Positions 25,065 through 33,065 of a DNA stretch of 64,000 nt are shown here, piece by piece. The notes beneath the pieces are model-generated. The model saw only the letters and a list, made by a program, of their open reading frames with translations. It was not told the DNA's origin and ran no database searches. Source of the stretch: RZYY01 sp036794825 (GTDB lineage: Bacteria > Bacteroidota > Bacteroidia > Bacteroidales > 4484-276); the NCBI GenBank assembly GCA_036794825.1, contig DAIRGA010000029.1, forward strand, positions 1-64,000, in the 5' to 3' direction. The position numbers and the translations under genes were made by a program. Position 1 is the stretch's first letter. Every line of letters starts with the position of its first letter.

Positions 25065-27476
25065 TTAGGCTGAGGTTGATTTTTCATCAATGTTTTTGGT
25101 ATTGGGCAAAAAGAAAGACAATCTTTCGAAAAGTTCAGATATGTCAACCGGTTTGTTGATGCACCCTGAGAACATTTTTCTAATTTCGGGATCAAGCTTC
25201 GGGAAATCAATTGATGCTGTAAAAGCAATAATAGGTATGTCTTTTAGCTCGTCAATAGATTTCAGCTCTTTCGCAGCTTCGATCCCATTCATAACCGGCA
25301 TTTTCATATCAGATAAAATGACTGTTGGTTTTACTTCCCTGGCTTTTTTAATCAATTCCTCACCATTTTCCACAAGGTGTAACTCAATAGCAGTCTCTTC
25401 GAAAAACGAGCTTACCATTTTACGGTTCAGCTCTTCATCATCGGCAACGAGTAAAATTCCGCCGGTGAAGCTGAAATTCATATCCGGTAATGCAATTCTC
25501 TGACTTTTATATTCGGTGGTTTCAGGAACACCTGCCGACAGTCGGTGTAACTGTAAAGTGAATTTGCTGCCTATTCCCGGCTGGCTTTCGAGCTGTATTT
25601 CTCCACCCATGATTTTGGCCAGCTCCTGTGAAATCGCCAGACCAAGACCGGTGCCGCCATAAACTGACCCGCTTTTTTGCCGGGCCTGATAAAAAGCATC
25701 GAAAATATGTTGCTGGTCTTCGGTGCTGATTCCGATGCCAGTATCCTCGACTATGATTTCGATGTCATACATGCTGGTTGCGTAAACCCTGGGATCGCGT
25801 TGGCCCTGATGCACCGTAATTTTGATAAATCCTTCCTGCGTAAACTTCAAAGCGTTACCAACCAGGTTTACAAGAATCTGCCTGACCATAGTGTGATCCA
25901 GGTAAAAATTTTCGGGCAGATTCTTGTCATAGTTTAGAGTGACCTCAATATTTTTGTCTTTTGCCCTGAGGTTGAAAGAATGCCAGATCTCGGTCACCAG
26001 CGACCTGAGGTTAGTATTTATCGGGTTCAGGGTCATTCTACCGGCCTCAATTTTCGACATATCGAGGATATCGTTGAGCAGCGAGAGCAGGTTATAACTG
26101 CTGACTTCAATGGCATCAACGAATTCCAACAATTTGGTATCCTGAACTTTACGTTTTAAATTGCTATTAAACCCAATGATGACATTCAATGGCGTTCTTA
26201 CTTCATGGCTCATATTGGCAAGGAACTGGCTTTTAAACTCAAGTACGCGCTCTATCTCAGCTTTTGCTTTTGTGAGGTCGCTGTTGGTTTTCTCCAGTTC
26301 TTTTTGGGTTAAATCTACTTTTCTTTTCGCCCGCTTTACCTTATTGAATAGGTAGGAAATGAATCCAAGTGCAGAAAAACCAGCAACAAGTATGGCTATC
26401 ATAATTCTGTTTGCTCTCTGTTGCCTGAAGTTCTTAAGTTCGGCAATTTCCATCTGCTGGTTCAACGCAGCCTCTTTTCTTTCGAAATCAAAGGTAGCCT
26501 GCAACTCTTTTATCTCTTTTTCCTTTTCGACCGTAAAAAGCGAGTCCTTGTACAACGAGTTGAGCTCGAGGTATTTGAAGGCATTTTTATACTCACCGAT
26601 TTTTGAATAATAATTCGAGTAAATCTCATAAACATTCCGGATTACCCGCAGATTACCATTGGCTTTTGCCATTTCGAGGCTTTTTTCGATATAAACCATG
26701 CCTTCTTCGGGTTTATCCAGGTAAACGATGAGGCAGTTTGCCATATTCAGCAGTAAAACAGCTCTTTCGTAAGTCGGAAGGTAATCAATGAGCTCGTAAG
26801 CGATGTAATAATTTTCAATTGCCTCCTTGTATTTTTGCTGCGCTAGATGGATAGAGCCAAGGTTATTGTAAATAATTGAGAGGGCTTTTCTGTCATTTCC
26901 GGCCTGGAATACTGGCAAAGCTTTGGACAGATAAGCGAAAGCTGAGTCATGTTCTTTTAGCATATGAAGCAGGTAACCATAGTTCATTTCGGCTATTGCA
27001 ATTTTATTTGGATCGCCGGCTTTGATTTTGAGGTCGAGGGATTTTTTAAAATACTCACGGCTCATTTCGTACTCTCCGGTGGTACGGTACAGTATCCCCA
27101 AATTATTAAAAAGCTGGTCAATCCTGGGGGTGTCCTGTGCTGTCTCGCTGATGCTCAGAGCGTTAAGCCAATATCTTGCTGTTACATTGTAATCACCCTG
27201 ATAATAATAGGTAGTACCCATCACAATGTTGAAAACGCTCTCATGCTTGAATTTTTTTTCTTTTGCTGCGTATTCTATAGCCTCCTGACAAACAGCCCGG
27301 CAGCTGTCGAGGTCTTCTTTCATCAGTTGATCGGTGAGCGCTTTGTAGGTCCAAAGCCGGGTTTCCGATGAAGATGTATCGCTGTTTATTACCGCCCTGA
27401 GACTGTCAATCACCGGATTTGAAAATAGCAGATACCCATTGAATCCAAATACCACAAGAAGGATTAGTCTTTTCAT
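25065..27476 (-). CDS. TPR-domain hybrid histidine kinase with receiver
   Basis: 803 residues from ATG 27476 (MKRLILLVVF); an upstream codon would add ten residues ahead of the signal peptide. After the signal peptide come about six TPR repeats in the periplasm (about 30-320), a coiled coil, one membrane helix (MIAILVAGFSALGFISYLF), a second coiled coil, HisKA with His in MSHEVRTPLN, HATPase (VEDTGIGIS, GGTGLGLAIS), and a receiver with ILSDMKMPVMNG and INKPVD. This architecture is common in Bacteroidota and may answer through an AraC or HPt partner elsewhere. No partner regulator lies beside it. Confidence 0.9.
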   Translation of the reverse strand: MKRLILLVVFGFNGYLLFSNPVIDSLRAVINSDTSSSETRLWTYKALTDQLMKEDLDSCRAVCQEAIEYAAKEKKFKHESVFNIVMGTTYYYQGDYNVTARYWLNALSISETAQDTPRIDQLFNNLGILYRTTGEYEMSREYFKKSLDLKIKAGDPNKIAIAEMNYGYLLHMLKEHDSAFAYLSKALPVFQAGNDRKALSIIYNNLGSIHLAQQKYKEAIENYYIAYELIDYLPTYERAVLLLNMANCLIVYLDKPEEGMVYIEKSLEMAKANGNLRVIRNVYEIYSNYYSKIGEYKNAFKYLELNSLYKDSLFTVEKEKEIKELQATFDFERKEAALNQQMEIAELKNFRQQRANRIMIAILVAGFSALGFISYLFNKVKRAKRKVDLTQKELEKTNSDLTKAKAEIERVLEFKSQFLANMSHEVRTPLNVIIGFNSNLKRKVQDTKLLEFVDAIEVSSYNLLSLLNDILDMSKIEAGRMTLNPINTNLRSLVTEIWHSFNLRAKDKNIEVTLNYDKNLPENFYLDHTMVRQILVNLVGNALKFTQEGFIKITVHQGQRDPRVYATSMYDIEIIVEDTGIGISTEDQQHIFDAFYQARQKSGSVYGGTGLGLAISQELAKIMGGEIQLESQPGIGSKFTLQLHRLSAGVPETTEYKSQRIALPDMNFSFTGGILLVADDEELNRKMVSSFFEETAIELHLVENGEELIKKAREVKPTVILSDMKMPVMNGIEAAKELKSIDELKDIPIIAFTASIDFPKLDPEIRKMFSGCINKPVDISELFERLSFFLPNTKNIDEKSTSA

Positions 27477-27589
27477 AGTTAATGGTTTAATAACATTTTC
27501 CTGCACGTTGACGAACGATTACCTGAAAAAATGACCTGAACCTATCCTACATCAATTTCCTGATTATAATCTTCGTTTTCTGAGATTTG

Positions 27590-27597
27590 CAAAAATA
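27590..27597 (-). promoter_or_regulatory. -7 element of the TPR hybrid kinase
   Basis: Minus strand TATTTTTG, exact TAnnTTTG. A leader of about 105 bases would precede ATG 27476. No -33 box is evident. The rest of 27507-27745 shows no gene. Confidence 0.5.
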
Positions 27598-27745
27598 GCC
27601 AAACTTTTACTGCAGGGCTTCTTCAAATATTGGTTATTCCGAAAATTTCGGAGAAAATCTATCTTCAGGCATTATCTCATGAAGGTAGGTGCAATTACAA
27701 TTGACCAAGCTGATGGTGGTCAGAGAAACTTTTTTTGTAGCGATG

Positions 27746-27776
27746 TTTGTTGATAATCAAAAAAAATCTACTTTTG
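27746..27776 (+). promoter_or_regulatory. promoter of rplM-rpsI operon
   Basis: A complete Bacteroidota promoter: TTTG at 27746-27749 (-33), a 19-base spacer, then TACTTTTG at 27769-27776 (-7). It is the best promoter match in the window. The predicted transcript start, around 27783, falls at the beginning of a hairpin. Confidence 0.8.
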
Positions 27777-27780
27777 CAGC

Positions 27781-27803
27781 CCGTTTTTGAAACGGTTTTT
27801 TTT
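27781..27803 (+). other. terminator-like hairpin in the rplM leader
   Basis: CCGTTT pairs perfectly with AAACGG around TTG and is followed by eight T (27796-27803). It looks like an intrinsic terminator, yet begins at the predicted transcript start and lies 25 bases before rplM. It cannot end an upstream gene, because the neighbour on the left reads away. It could be a 5' stabilising hairpin or part of a ribosomal-protein leader used for autoregulation. Confidence 0.6.
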
Positions 27804-27828
27804 ATGAACAGATTTAACTGATTAATAA

Positions 27829-28284
27829 ATGGATACCTTAAGTTTTAAAACTATCAGCGCTAATAAAGAGACAGTTACAAAAGAGTGGGTTCTCATTGAC
27901 GCTGAAAACGAAGTTCTGGGGAGGCTCGCTTCCAAAGTTTCGATGCTTCTTAGGGGCAAACTCAAGCCAAACTTCACCCCGCACGTAGATTGCGGCGACA
28001 ACGTGGTTATTATCAATGCTGAAAAAGTAAGACTTACCGGCGCAAAGTGGAATGATAAAGAATATATCACTCACTCAGGATATCCTGGAGGCCAGAAAGT
28101 GTTGACCGCCAATCAGGTAAGGTTGCGCAAACCAACAGCGATCATCGAAGATGCCGTAAGGGGTATGCTTCCAAAAAACAGACTAGCCAGCCAGCTTTTC
28201 GGTAATCTTTACGTTTACGCTGGTCCGGAACATAAGCAGGAAGCGCAAAAGCCAAGGAAAATCAACTTAAATGAAATCAAATAA
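27829..28284 (+). CDS. 50S ribosomal protein L13
   Basis: 151 residues, full length. Signatures: WVLIDAENEVLGRLASKVSMLLRGK (given in part: ENEVLGRLASKV), HVDCGDNVVIINAEKVRLTG and the GMLPKNRLASQLF region near residue 110. It belongs to the large ribosomal subunit. Two bases separate it from rpsI, the conserved L13-S9 pair. Confidence 0.98.
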   Translation: MDTLSFKTISANKETVTKEWVLIDAENEVLGRLASKVSMLLRGKLKPNFTPHVDCGDNVVIINAEKVRLTGAKWNDKEYITHSGYPGGQKVLTANQVRLRKPTAIIEDAVRGMLPKNRLASQLFGNLYVYAGPEHKQEAQKPRKINLNEIK

Positions 28285-28286
28285 TT

Positions 28287-28673
28287 ATGGAAGTAATTAA
28301 CGCAGTAGGCAGAAGAAAGACCGCTGTAGCAAGGGTTTTCGTTCAACCAGGCAATGGAAAAATCACCGTTAACAAACGCGAGTTTGAAAACTATTTCCCC
28401 GTAGAATCACTCCAAAACATTGTACGTCAGCCGCTAACGCTCACCAATAATATTGACAAATTTGATATTCTGGTCAATGTTGATGGCGGTGGTTTCAAAG
28501 GACAAGCTGAGGCGCTCCGACTTGCCATCTCAAGGGCAATCATCGAAATGTACCCCGAGCACCGTCCTGTCCTGAAAACCAATGGTTTCCTCAGAAGAGA
28601 CCCGAGAATGGTGGAAAGGAAAAAGCCCGGTCAGAAAAAGGCCCGTAAAAGATTCCAGTTCAGTAAACGATAA
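28287..28673 (+). CDS. 30S ribosomal protein S9
   Basis: 128 residues. It begins with GRRKTAVARVF and ends with the basic tail PGQKKARKRFQFSKR, whose last residues reach the P-site tRNA on the ribosome. VDGGGFKGQAEALRLAISRA is the central motif. Directly follows rplM. Confidence 0.98.
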   Translation: MEVINAVGRRKTAVARVFVQPGNGKITVNKREFENYFPVESLQNIVRQPLTLTNNIDKFDILVNVDGGGFKGQAEALRLAISRAIIEMYPEHRPVLKTNGFLRRDPRMVERKKPGQKKARKRFQFSKR

Positions 28674-28678
28674 TTTCC

Positions 28679-28741
28679 GGATATTAAAGTGTTTAGTATC
28701 CAAACTTGTGAGACTTCATCACGCTTTGAACTACTCACAGG
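28679..28741 (+). ncRNA. candidate structured leader between rpsI and rpsB
   Basis: Two stable hairpins in the 106-base gap. The first pairs 28679-28688 with 28692-28701 (ten pairs, one G-U, loop GTG). The second pairs 28705-28712 with 28734-28741 (eight pairs, one G-U, 21-base loop). Neither is followed by a T-run, so they are not simple terminators. The position just before rpsB suggests an S2-responsive leader or an RNA processing site (inference). Confidence 0.4.
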
Positions 28742-28779
28742 TTGCTTAATCGGAATGTAAACATAAAATCAAAAACTTA

Positions 28780-29682
28780 ATGGCAAGAACAAATTTCGAA
28801 GAACTGCTCGATGCTGGTGTGCATTTCGGGCACTTAAAAAGAAAATGGAATCCCAACATGGCTCCCTATATCTTTATGGAGCGCAATGGAATTCACATTA
28901 TTGATCTTTACAAAACCGCAGCTAAGATCGAAGAAGCTGCATCGGCGCTCAAACAGATCGCCAAATCAGGGAAAAAGGTGCTATTTGTAGCTACTAAAAA
29001 GCAGGCAAAAGACATCGTATCAGATAAGGTTAAACGTGTGGGTATGCCCTACGTTACTGAGCGCTGGCCTGGAGGTATGCTCACCAACTTTGCCACCATT
29101 CGCAAAGCAGTTCGTAAAATGACCTCGATTGACTCGATGATGAAGGATCCTTCCTATACCAACATTTCGAAAAGAGAGCGTTTACAGATTGCCCGTGAAA
29201 GAGCCAAACTGGAAAAGCAACTCGGTAGTATCGCCGATCTTAACCGACTCCCTTCAGCCCTTTTCATCATTGATGTGATGAAAGAACACATTGCAGTAGC
29301 CGAAGCTAAAAAGCTGAATATTCCTACTTTCGCTATGGTAGATACCAACAGCGATCCCAAACTCGTAGATTTCCCGATTCCGGCCAACGACGACGCATCC
29401 AAATCCATTTCCCTCATCATCGAAATCATGGTAAAAGCCATTGAAGAAGGCCTGATGGAAAGAAAAGTGGAGAAAGACAAACGTGCAAAAGAGGACGAAG
29501 AGGACGCAGCTAACATCAGGACACGTTCGCGCCAGGAACTCGAATCTGAACTGGAAGAGGAAGAAGATGAAGATGCCCGCGCTCTGAAAAAAGAGGAGAT
29601 AAGAAGGCTGAAGAGAGAAGAAGAGGACACTGCAGAAAAAGAAAAGAGAGCCCGTAAAGGTGCAGCTATCAGAAAAAAATAA
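28780..29682 (+). CDS. 30S ribosomal protein S2 with long charged tail
   Basis: 300 residues, against about 240-250 in most bacteria. The core is standard: LLDAGVHFGHLKRKWNPNM, YVTERWPGGMLTNF and DTNSDPKLVDFPIPANDDA. From about residue 230 a tail of about 70 residues is made almost entirely of Glu, Asp, Lys and Arg (for example ESELEEEEDEDARALKKEEI), probably a long charged helix. Extended S2 tails occur in this phylum; their role is unknown. Followed by tsf as in most bacteria. Confidence 0.97.
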   Translation: MARTNFEELLDAGVHFGHLKRKWNPNMAPYIFMERNGIHIIDLYKTAAKIEEAASALKQIAKSGKKVLFVATKKQAKDIVSDKVKRVGMPYVTERWPGGMLTNFATIRKAVRKMTSIDSMMKDPSYTNISKRERLQIARERAKLEKQLGSIADLNRLPSALFIIDVMKEHIAVAEAKKLNIPTFAMVDTNSDPKLVDFPIPANDDASKSISLIIEIMVKAIEEGLMERKVEKDKRAKEDEEDAANIRTRSRQELESELEEEEDEDARALKKEEIRRLKREEEDTAEKEKRARKGAAIRKK

Positions 29683-29707
29683 TGTAAAACCATAAATCGT
29701 AATAAAA

Positions 29708-30541
29708 ATGTCAAATATATCAGCCGCAGACGTAGCAAAACTCCGTAAGCAAACCGGAGCCGGAATGATGGATTGTAAACAGGCTCTGGGGGAAAGCAAT
29801 GGAGATTTTGAAAAAGCAATCGAATTTCTGCGTAAAAAGGGGGCAAAAGTAGCCGCAAAACGTGCCGATAAAGATGCCACTGAAGGATTTGTAATGGCAC
29901 AAACCAACAACAACAGCACTTTTGGTGTGGTTGTGATGGTAAACTGTGAAACCGACTTCGTGGGCAAGAGCGAAGAGTTTGTAACCTTTGTAAAAAATAT
30001 TGCCTCCAAAGCAGTAGAAAACAAGGTAACCACGCTTGATGAGGCCCGCGCTATGAAGATTGGCGACCTCACCATCGAACAAATGCTCAACGATCTTATC
30101 GGGAAAACCGGGGAGAAAATGGAATTCGACAGCTTTGCAGCCGTTGAAGCTCCTTTCGTGGCATCCTATAATCACCTGGGAAATAAAATTGGAACCCTCG
30201 TTGCCCTCAACATGACTCATCCTGATGTTGCTGAAAAAGGACACGATGTGGCAATGCAGATTGCAGCCATGAACCCGGTAGCCATTGATAAGGAAAACGT
30301 TACCCAGCACATGATTGATAAAGAGATTGAAATTGCAATGGAATTGGCACGTAAAGAGGGGAAACCGGAAAATATGCTTGAAAAGATTGCTCAGGGAAGA
30401 TTGCAGAAGTTTTTCAAAGAAAGCACTCTGCTTAACCAGGAGTTTATTAAGGACAACAAGAAGAGCGTTGGCGATTATCTGAAAGATTCAGATAAAAACC
30501 TGACCGTTACTGCTTTCTATCGTTTCGGAATTGGCTCATAA
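29708..30541 (+). CDS. elongation factor Ts
   Basis: 277 residues. The guanine nucleotide exchange factor for EF-Tu. N-terminal UBA-like domain with LRKQTGAGMMDCKQAL, then RADKDATEGFV, VNCETDFVGKSEEF and a C-terminal dimerisation region with the LLNQEFIKDNKKSVGDYL motif. It begins 25 bases after rpsB and ends the ribosomal operon, followed by a strong terminator. Confidence 0.98.
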   Translation: MSNISAADVAKLRKQTGAGMMDCKQALGESNGDFEKAIEFLRKKGAKVAAKRADKDATEGFVMAQTNNNSTFGVVVMVNCETDFVGKSEEFVTFVKNIASKAVENKVTTLDEARAMKIGDLTIEQMLNDLIGKTGEKMEFDSFAAVEAPFVASYNHLGNKIGTLVALNMTHPDVAEKGHDVAMQIAAMNPVAIDKENVTQHMIDKEIEIAMELARKEGKPENMLEKIAQGRLQKFFKESTLLNQEFIKDNKKSVGDYLKDSDKNLTVTAFYRFGIGS

Positions 30542-30564
30542 ATAATAAAAGAATAAGCACCAAG

Positions 30565-30592
30565 AAGGCGATCCGATGTGGTCGCCTTTTTT
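30565..30592 (+). terminator. Rho-independent terminator after tsf
   Basis: AAGGCGA (30565-30571) pairs with TCGCCTT (30582-30588) around a 10-base loop and runs into T to 30592. It is 24 bases past the tsf stop. Confidence 0.85.
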
Positions 30593-30612
30593 GTTTTCAG
30601 CAGAAATGGTTT

Positions 30613-30641
30613 AAAACAAAAACCCCCGCTTTTGGCGGGGG
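30613..30641 (-). terminator. Rho-independent terminator after the OsmC gene
   Basis: Read on the minus strand, CCCCCGC pairs with GCGGGGG (30623-30641, loop of five) followed by TTTTTGTTTT. It lies just past the OsmC stop at 30649 and faces the tsf terminator, closing two convergent units. Confidence 0.85.
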
Positions 30642-30648
30642 CTACAAA

Positions 30649-31047
30649 TCAATCAGCAGTGTATGTATTAACTTCAATTGCAGGGGGATTCTTCAGGTGC
30701 TCTTTCACCGCACAAAGATTTGCCGTATTAATTAACGCGGATTTATACTTTTCGGGGAACGAAGCAGGAAGGTGCACCTGTAGTTCGATATGGTCAATCA
30801 GGCGGGTTTTATAGTTGTAGTTCATTTTCTGTGTGATCGAAATTTCATCCGTTGGAATGCCACGCTGGTCGCAGAACGATTTTATGTAAATTCCGGCACA
30901 GGTGCCGATTGAGGCAAGAAAGAGGGTAAAAGGAGCCGGAGCACTGCCATCGCCGCCTGCCTGCAAAGGTTGATCTGTGGGGATGATCTGTCCATTGATT
31001 TCGGCGTTGACTTTCTTTTTCCCTTCAAAAAAAATCTTCATTTCCAT
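30649..31047 (-). CDS. OsmC/Ohr family protein
   Basis: About 132 residues from ATG 31047 (MEMKIFFEGK); ATG 31041 is an equal alternative. Both family cysteines are present, in SIGTCAGIYIK and ANLCAVKEHL, so peroxide-reducing activity on organic hydroperoxides is plausible. The longer frame to 31080 overlaps a -7 promoter element and is rejected. Stands alone between two terminators and a lipoprotein gene. Confidence 0.85.
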   Translation of the reverse strand: MEMKIFFEGKKKVNAEINGQIIPTDQPLQAGGDGSAPAPFTLFLASIGTCAGIYIKSFCDQRGIPTDEISITQKMNYNYKTRLIDHIELQVHLPASFPEKYKSALINTANLCAVKEHLKNPPAIEVNTYTAD

Positions 31048-31077
31048 GTCCAATAATTTTAATTGCTTTTTGAACGG

Positions 31078-31085
31078 CAAAATTA
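31078..31085 (-). promoter_or_regulatory. -7 element of the OsmC gene
   Basis: Minus strand TAATTTTG, exact TAnnTTTG. Predicted start near 31071, leader of about 25 bases to ATG 31047. Confidence 0.6.
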
Positions 31086-31167
31086 CTTCTTCATTACCCG
31101 ACAGCGACCAACTGTAAGATAATGTTTAGGCTTGTCCTGCAAGGGTTTTTGAGGAATGAGGGGTTTG

Positions 31168-32952
31168 TTATTCAACGCCAAACAGCAACAATCTATCCCG
31201 TACGGCTGCCTTTGCTGTCCATTGTTCAGGAATCACTTTCCAATTATTGTTTGCTAAAGGAGTCATGGTTTTCTTATCCTTCAGCCAGTCAATTATCAGC
31301 CAGCGGATATCTTTCTCCGACTCGTACGTAATACGGTTTTTCAATTCAGCCTGAGGTATTCCTGAACCGATTGTAAGGTGCCCGCCTCCGCCATTGCCCC
31401 GGTAGGAGTTGATAGCAACAGAATAAGTCTCATTCAGGAGAAATGGATTTCCATTGACAAATTGCGAAATATTGATTCTAAGCCCGGCAGGCCGGGATAC
31501 ATCTACGGTGTAAATTAAACCTTCCGCCGAATCGAGATTCCAGAAAGGGTTGGCCAATGAGGCTCTGCTGTTGGAACCCAATGCGATATTTCCTTCAGCA
31601 TCTTTTCTGAAAAGCAGCATATTATCGGATTCGCTGCTCATTTGATTGAACCACAGTCCGGCCGAATATTCAAGAAAATCTCTGATCTCCTGACCTGTAA
31701 GCGTCATGGTGTAAAGCTTGTTTTCGTAACGCTGAAATTTGAACATGTCTCTTACCATCAGTATGCCTTCGTCAATTTCAAGCTCGAATGACTGTGATGA
31801 GGTAAAAGAGACATCTGCACCGGTGATATCGAGCTGAACCTGATGAACAATGTCGGTAAATGCTGCATCCCCAAATAAAACCGGATAAGTTGACAAATAT
31901 GAGGTGACTCCGGCCACTGGCTCAACCACCCACACTTTAGCCCTTTGCAGGTAAAGATCGAATTTGGCCATGAATTCCCCATCTGCCTTCTGTTCACTTA
32001 TTTCTAACAATTCACCGGAGATTTCCTTCGCGTAAATGTTACCCTGAGTCAGATTCATTTGTATGGTGGCCACTGCGACCTGCCTGGCATTATTTCTTGA
32101 TCCGAGTATCAGTACCTCGTCGCCATTGGTATTAGTGACCGTCTTGTGATTGCTTTTGTGGTCGTGGCCGACAAAGACCACATCAAATCCAGGAACCTGC
32201 TCTGCAATCAGCTGAGAAGCATTTTCGTTGAATGGGGTATCTGCGTCTTGACCAGAATAGGTGTAATCAACACCAGCATGAAATAAGCCGATTACCAGAT
32301 CAGGTTTTTCTTTATCTTGGATGATGGCTACCCATTTTTTGGCGCTTTCGATCATGTCCTGAAACTCAATACCTTGCCAGGTATTTTCAGGCAGCCACTT
32401 TGGAATAGCGGGTGTAATAAGGCCAAGCACGGCAATTTTGACCCCCTGCCGTTTAATTATCTTATAAGGCTCAAAGAAAGGTTCTCCCGAGTTTTTTTCA
32501 ACAGCGTTTGCTGCCAGCCAGGGGAACGAAAACTCTTTCCTGATTCTGTGGTAAACATCCGGTCCTGGCTCAATATCATGGTTTCCCACTGTGGCTGCAT
32601 CGTATTGCATTTCGTTCATTACCCTGGAGACGATATGTGGTTCATCGGTTTTTATGAAGTTGTAAAAGTAGATTAATGGATCGCCCTGAAGTATATCTCC
32701 ATTGTCAAGCAAAATGACTTCCTGACCGGGAATACTTCTTTCCTTTTTCACAAAACCCGCAATGTGGGCAAGCGAGAAATCCAACGCCTCATCATTGATT
32801 AGATCATGGGGAAAGATAGCTCCATGAATATCAGTAGTTTCGATGATTTTTATGGTGATGTTATCCGGCCGGCGGGAATTTTGGCAGGATATAATTATGA
32901 TAAATCCCACAGCCGCAAGCATTAAAAAAAGTGGTCTGGAAGTGATCGTCAT
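31168..32952 (-). CDS. 5'-nucleotidase/2',3'-cyclic phosphodiesterase family lipoprotein
   Basis: 594 residues, UshA/CpdB-type. A lipoprotein signal ends in IIISC (Cys23). The metallophosphoesterase domain (about 30-320) has TTDIHGAIFPHD, DNGDILQGDP, VGNHDIEPG, LFHAGVDY and VGHDHKSNH, all metal ligands intact. The C-terminal 5'-nucleotidase domain (about 350-560) contains GQEIRDFLEYSA and NSYRGNGGGGHL. It probably recovers nucleosides and phosphate from nucleotides in the periplasm or at the surface. It is separated from OsmC by about 120 bases without a visible element. Confidence 0.9.
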   Translation of the reverse strand: MTITSRPLFLMLAAVGFIIIISCQNSRRPDNITIKIIETTDIHGAIFPHDLINDEALDFSLAHIAGFVKKERSIPGQEVILLDNGDILQGDPLIYFYNFIKTDEPHIVSRVMNEMQYDAATVGNHDIEPGPDVYHRIRKEFSFPWLAANAVEKNSGEPFFEPYKIIKRQGVKIAVLGLITPAIPKWLPENTWQGIEFQDMIESAKKWVAIIQDKEKPDLVIGLFHAGVDYTYSGQDADTPFNENASQLIAEQVPGFDVVFVGHDHKSNHKTVTNTNGDEVLILGSRNNARQVAVATIQMNLTQGNIYAKEISGELLEISEQKADGEFMAKFDLYLQRAKVWVVEPVAGVTSYLSTYPVLFGDAAFTDIVHQVQLDITGADVSFTSSQSFELEIDEGILMVRDMFKFQRYENKLYTMTLTGQEIRDFLEYSAGLWFNQMSSESDNMLLFRKDAEGNIALGSNSRASLANPFWNLDSAEGLIYTVDVSRPAGLRINISQFVNGNPFLLNETYSVAINSYRGNGGGGHLTIGSGIPQAELKNRITYESEKDIRWLIIDWLKDKKTMTPLANNNWKVIPEQWTAKAAVRDRLLLFGVE

Positions 32953-33065
32953 TTTGAGTAAGATTAAAAATTGACAATATTAGTCTTTTCCGGTAAACAA
33001 AAACCAATGCTTCAGGTTTGATAACGACATTGATTTCAACTAAGAATCAGCAACTTTCAACTTTT

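Noticed and set aside
27781..27803. Ordinary terminator of an upstream gene
   Set aside because: The neighbour on the left is transcribed on the other strand, away from this site, and the hairpin starts at the predicted transcript start of rplM, so it is described as a leader hairpin.
29154..30090. Long minus-strand open frames opposite rpsB and tsf
   Set aside because: They are shadows of the strongly biased Lys/Glu codons of the ribosomal genes (giving Leu/Ser/Phe runs) and lack any family motif.
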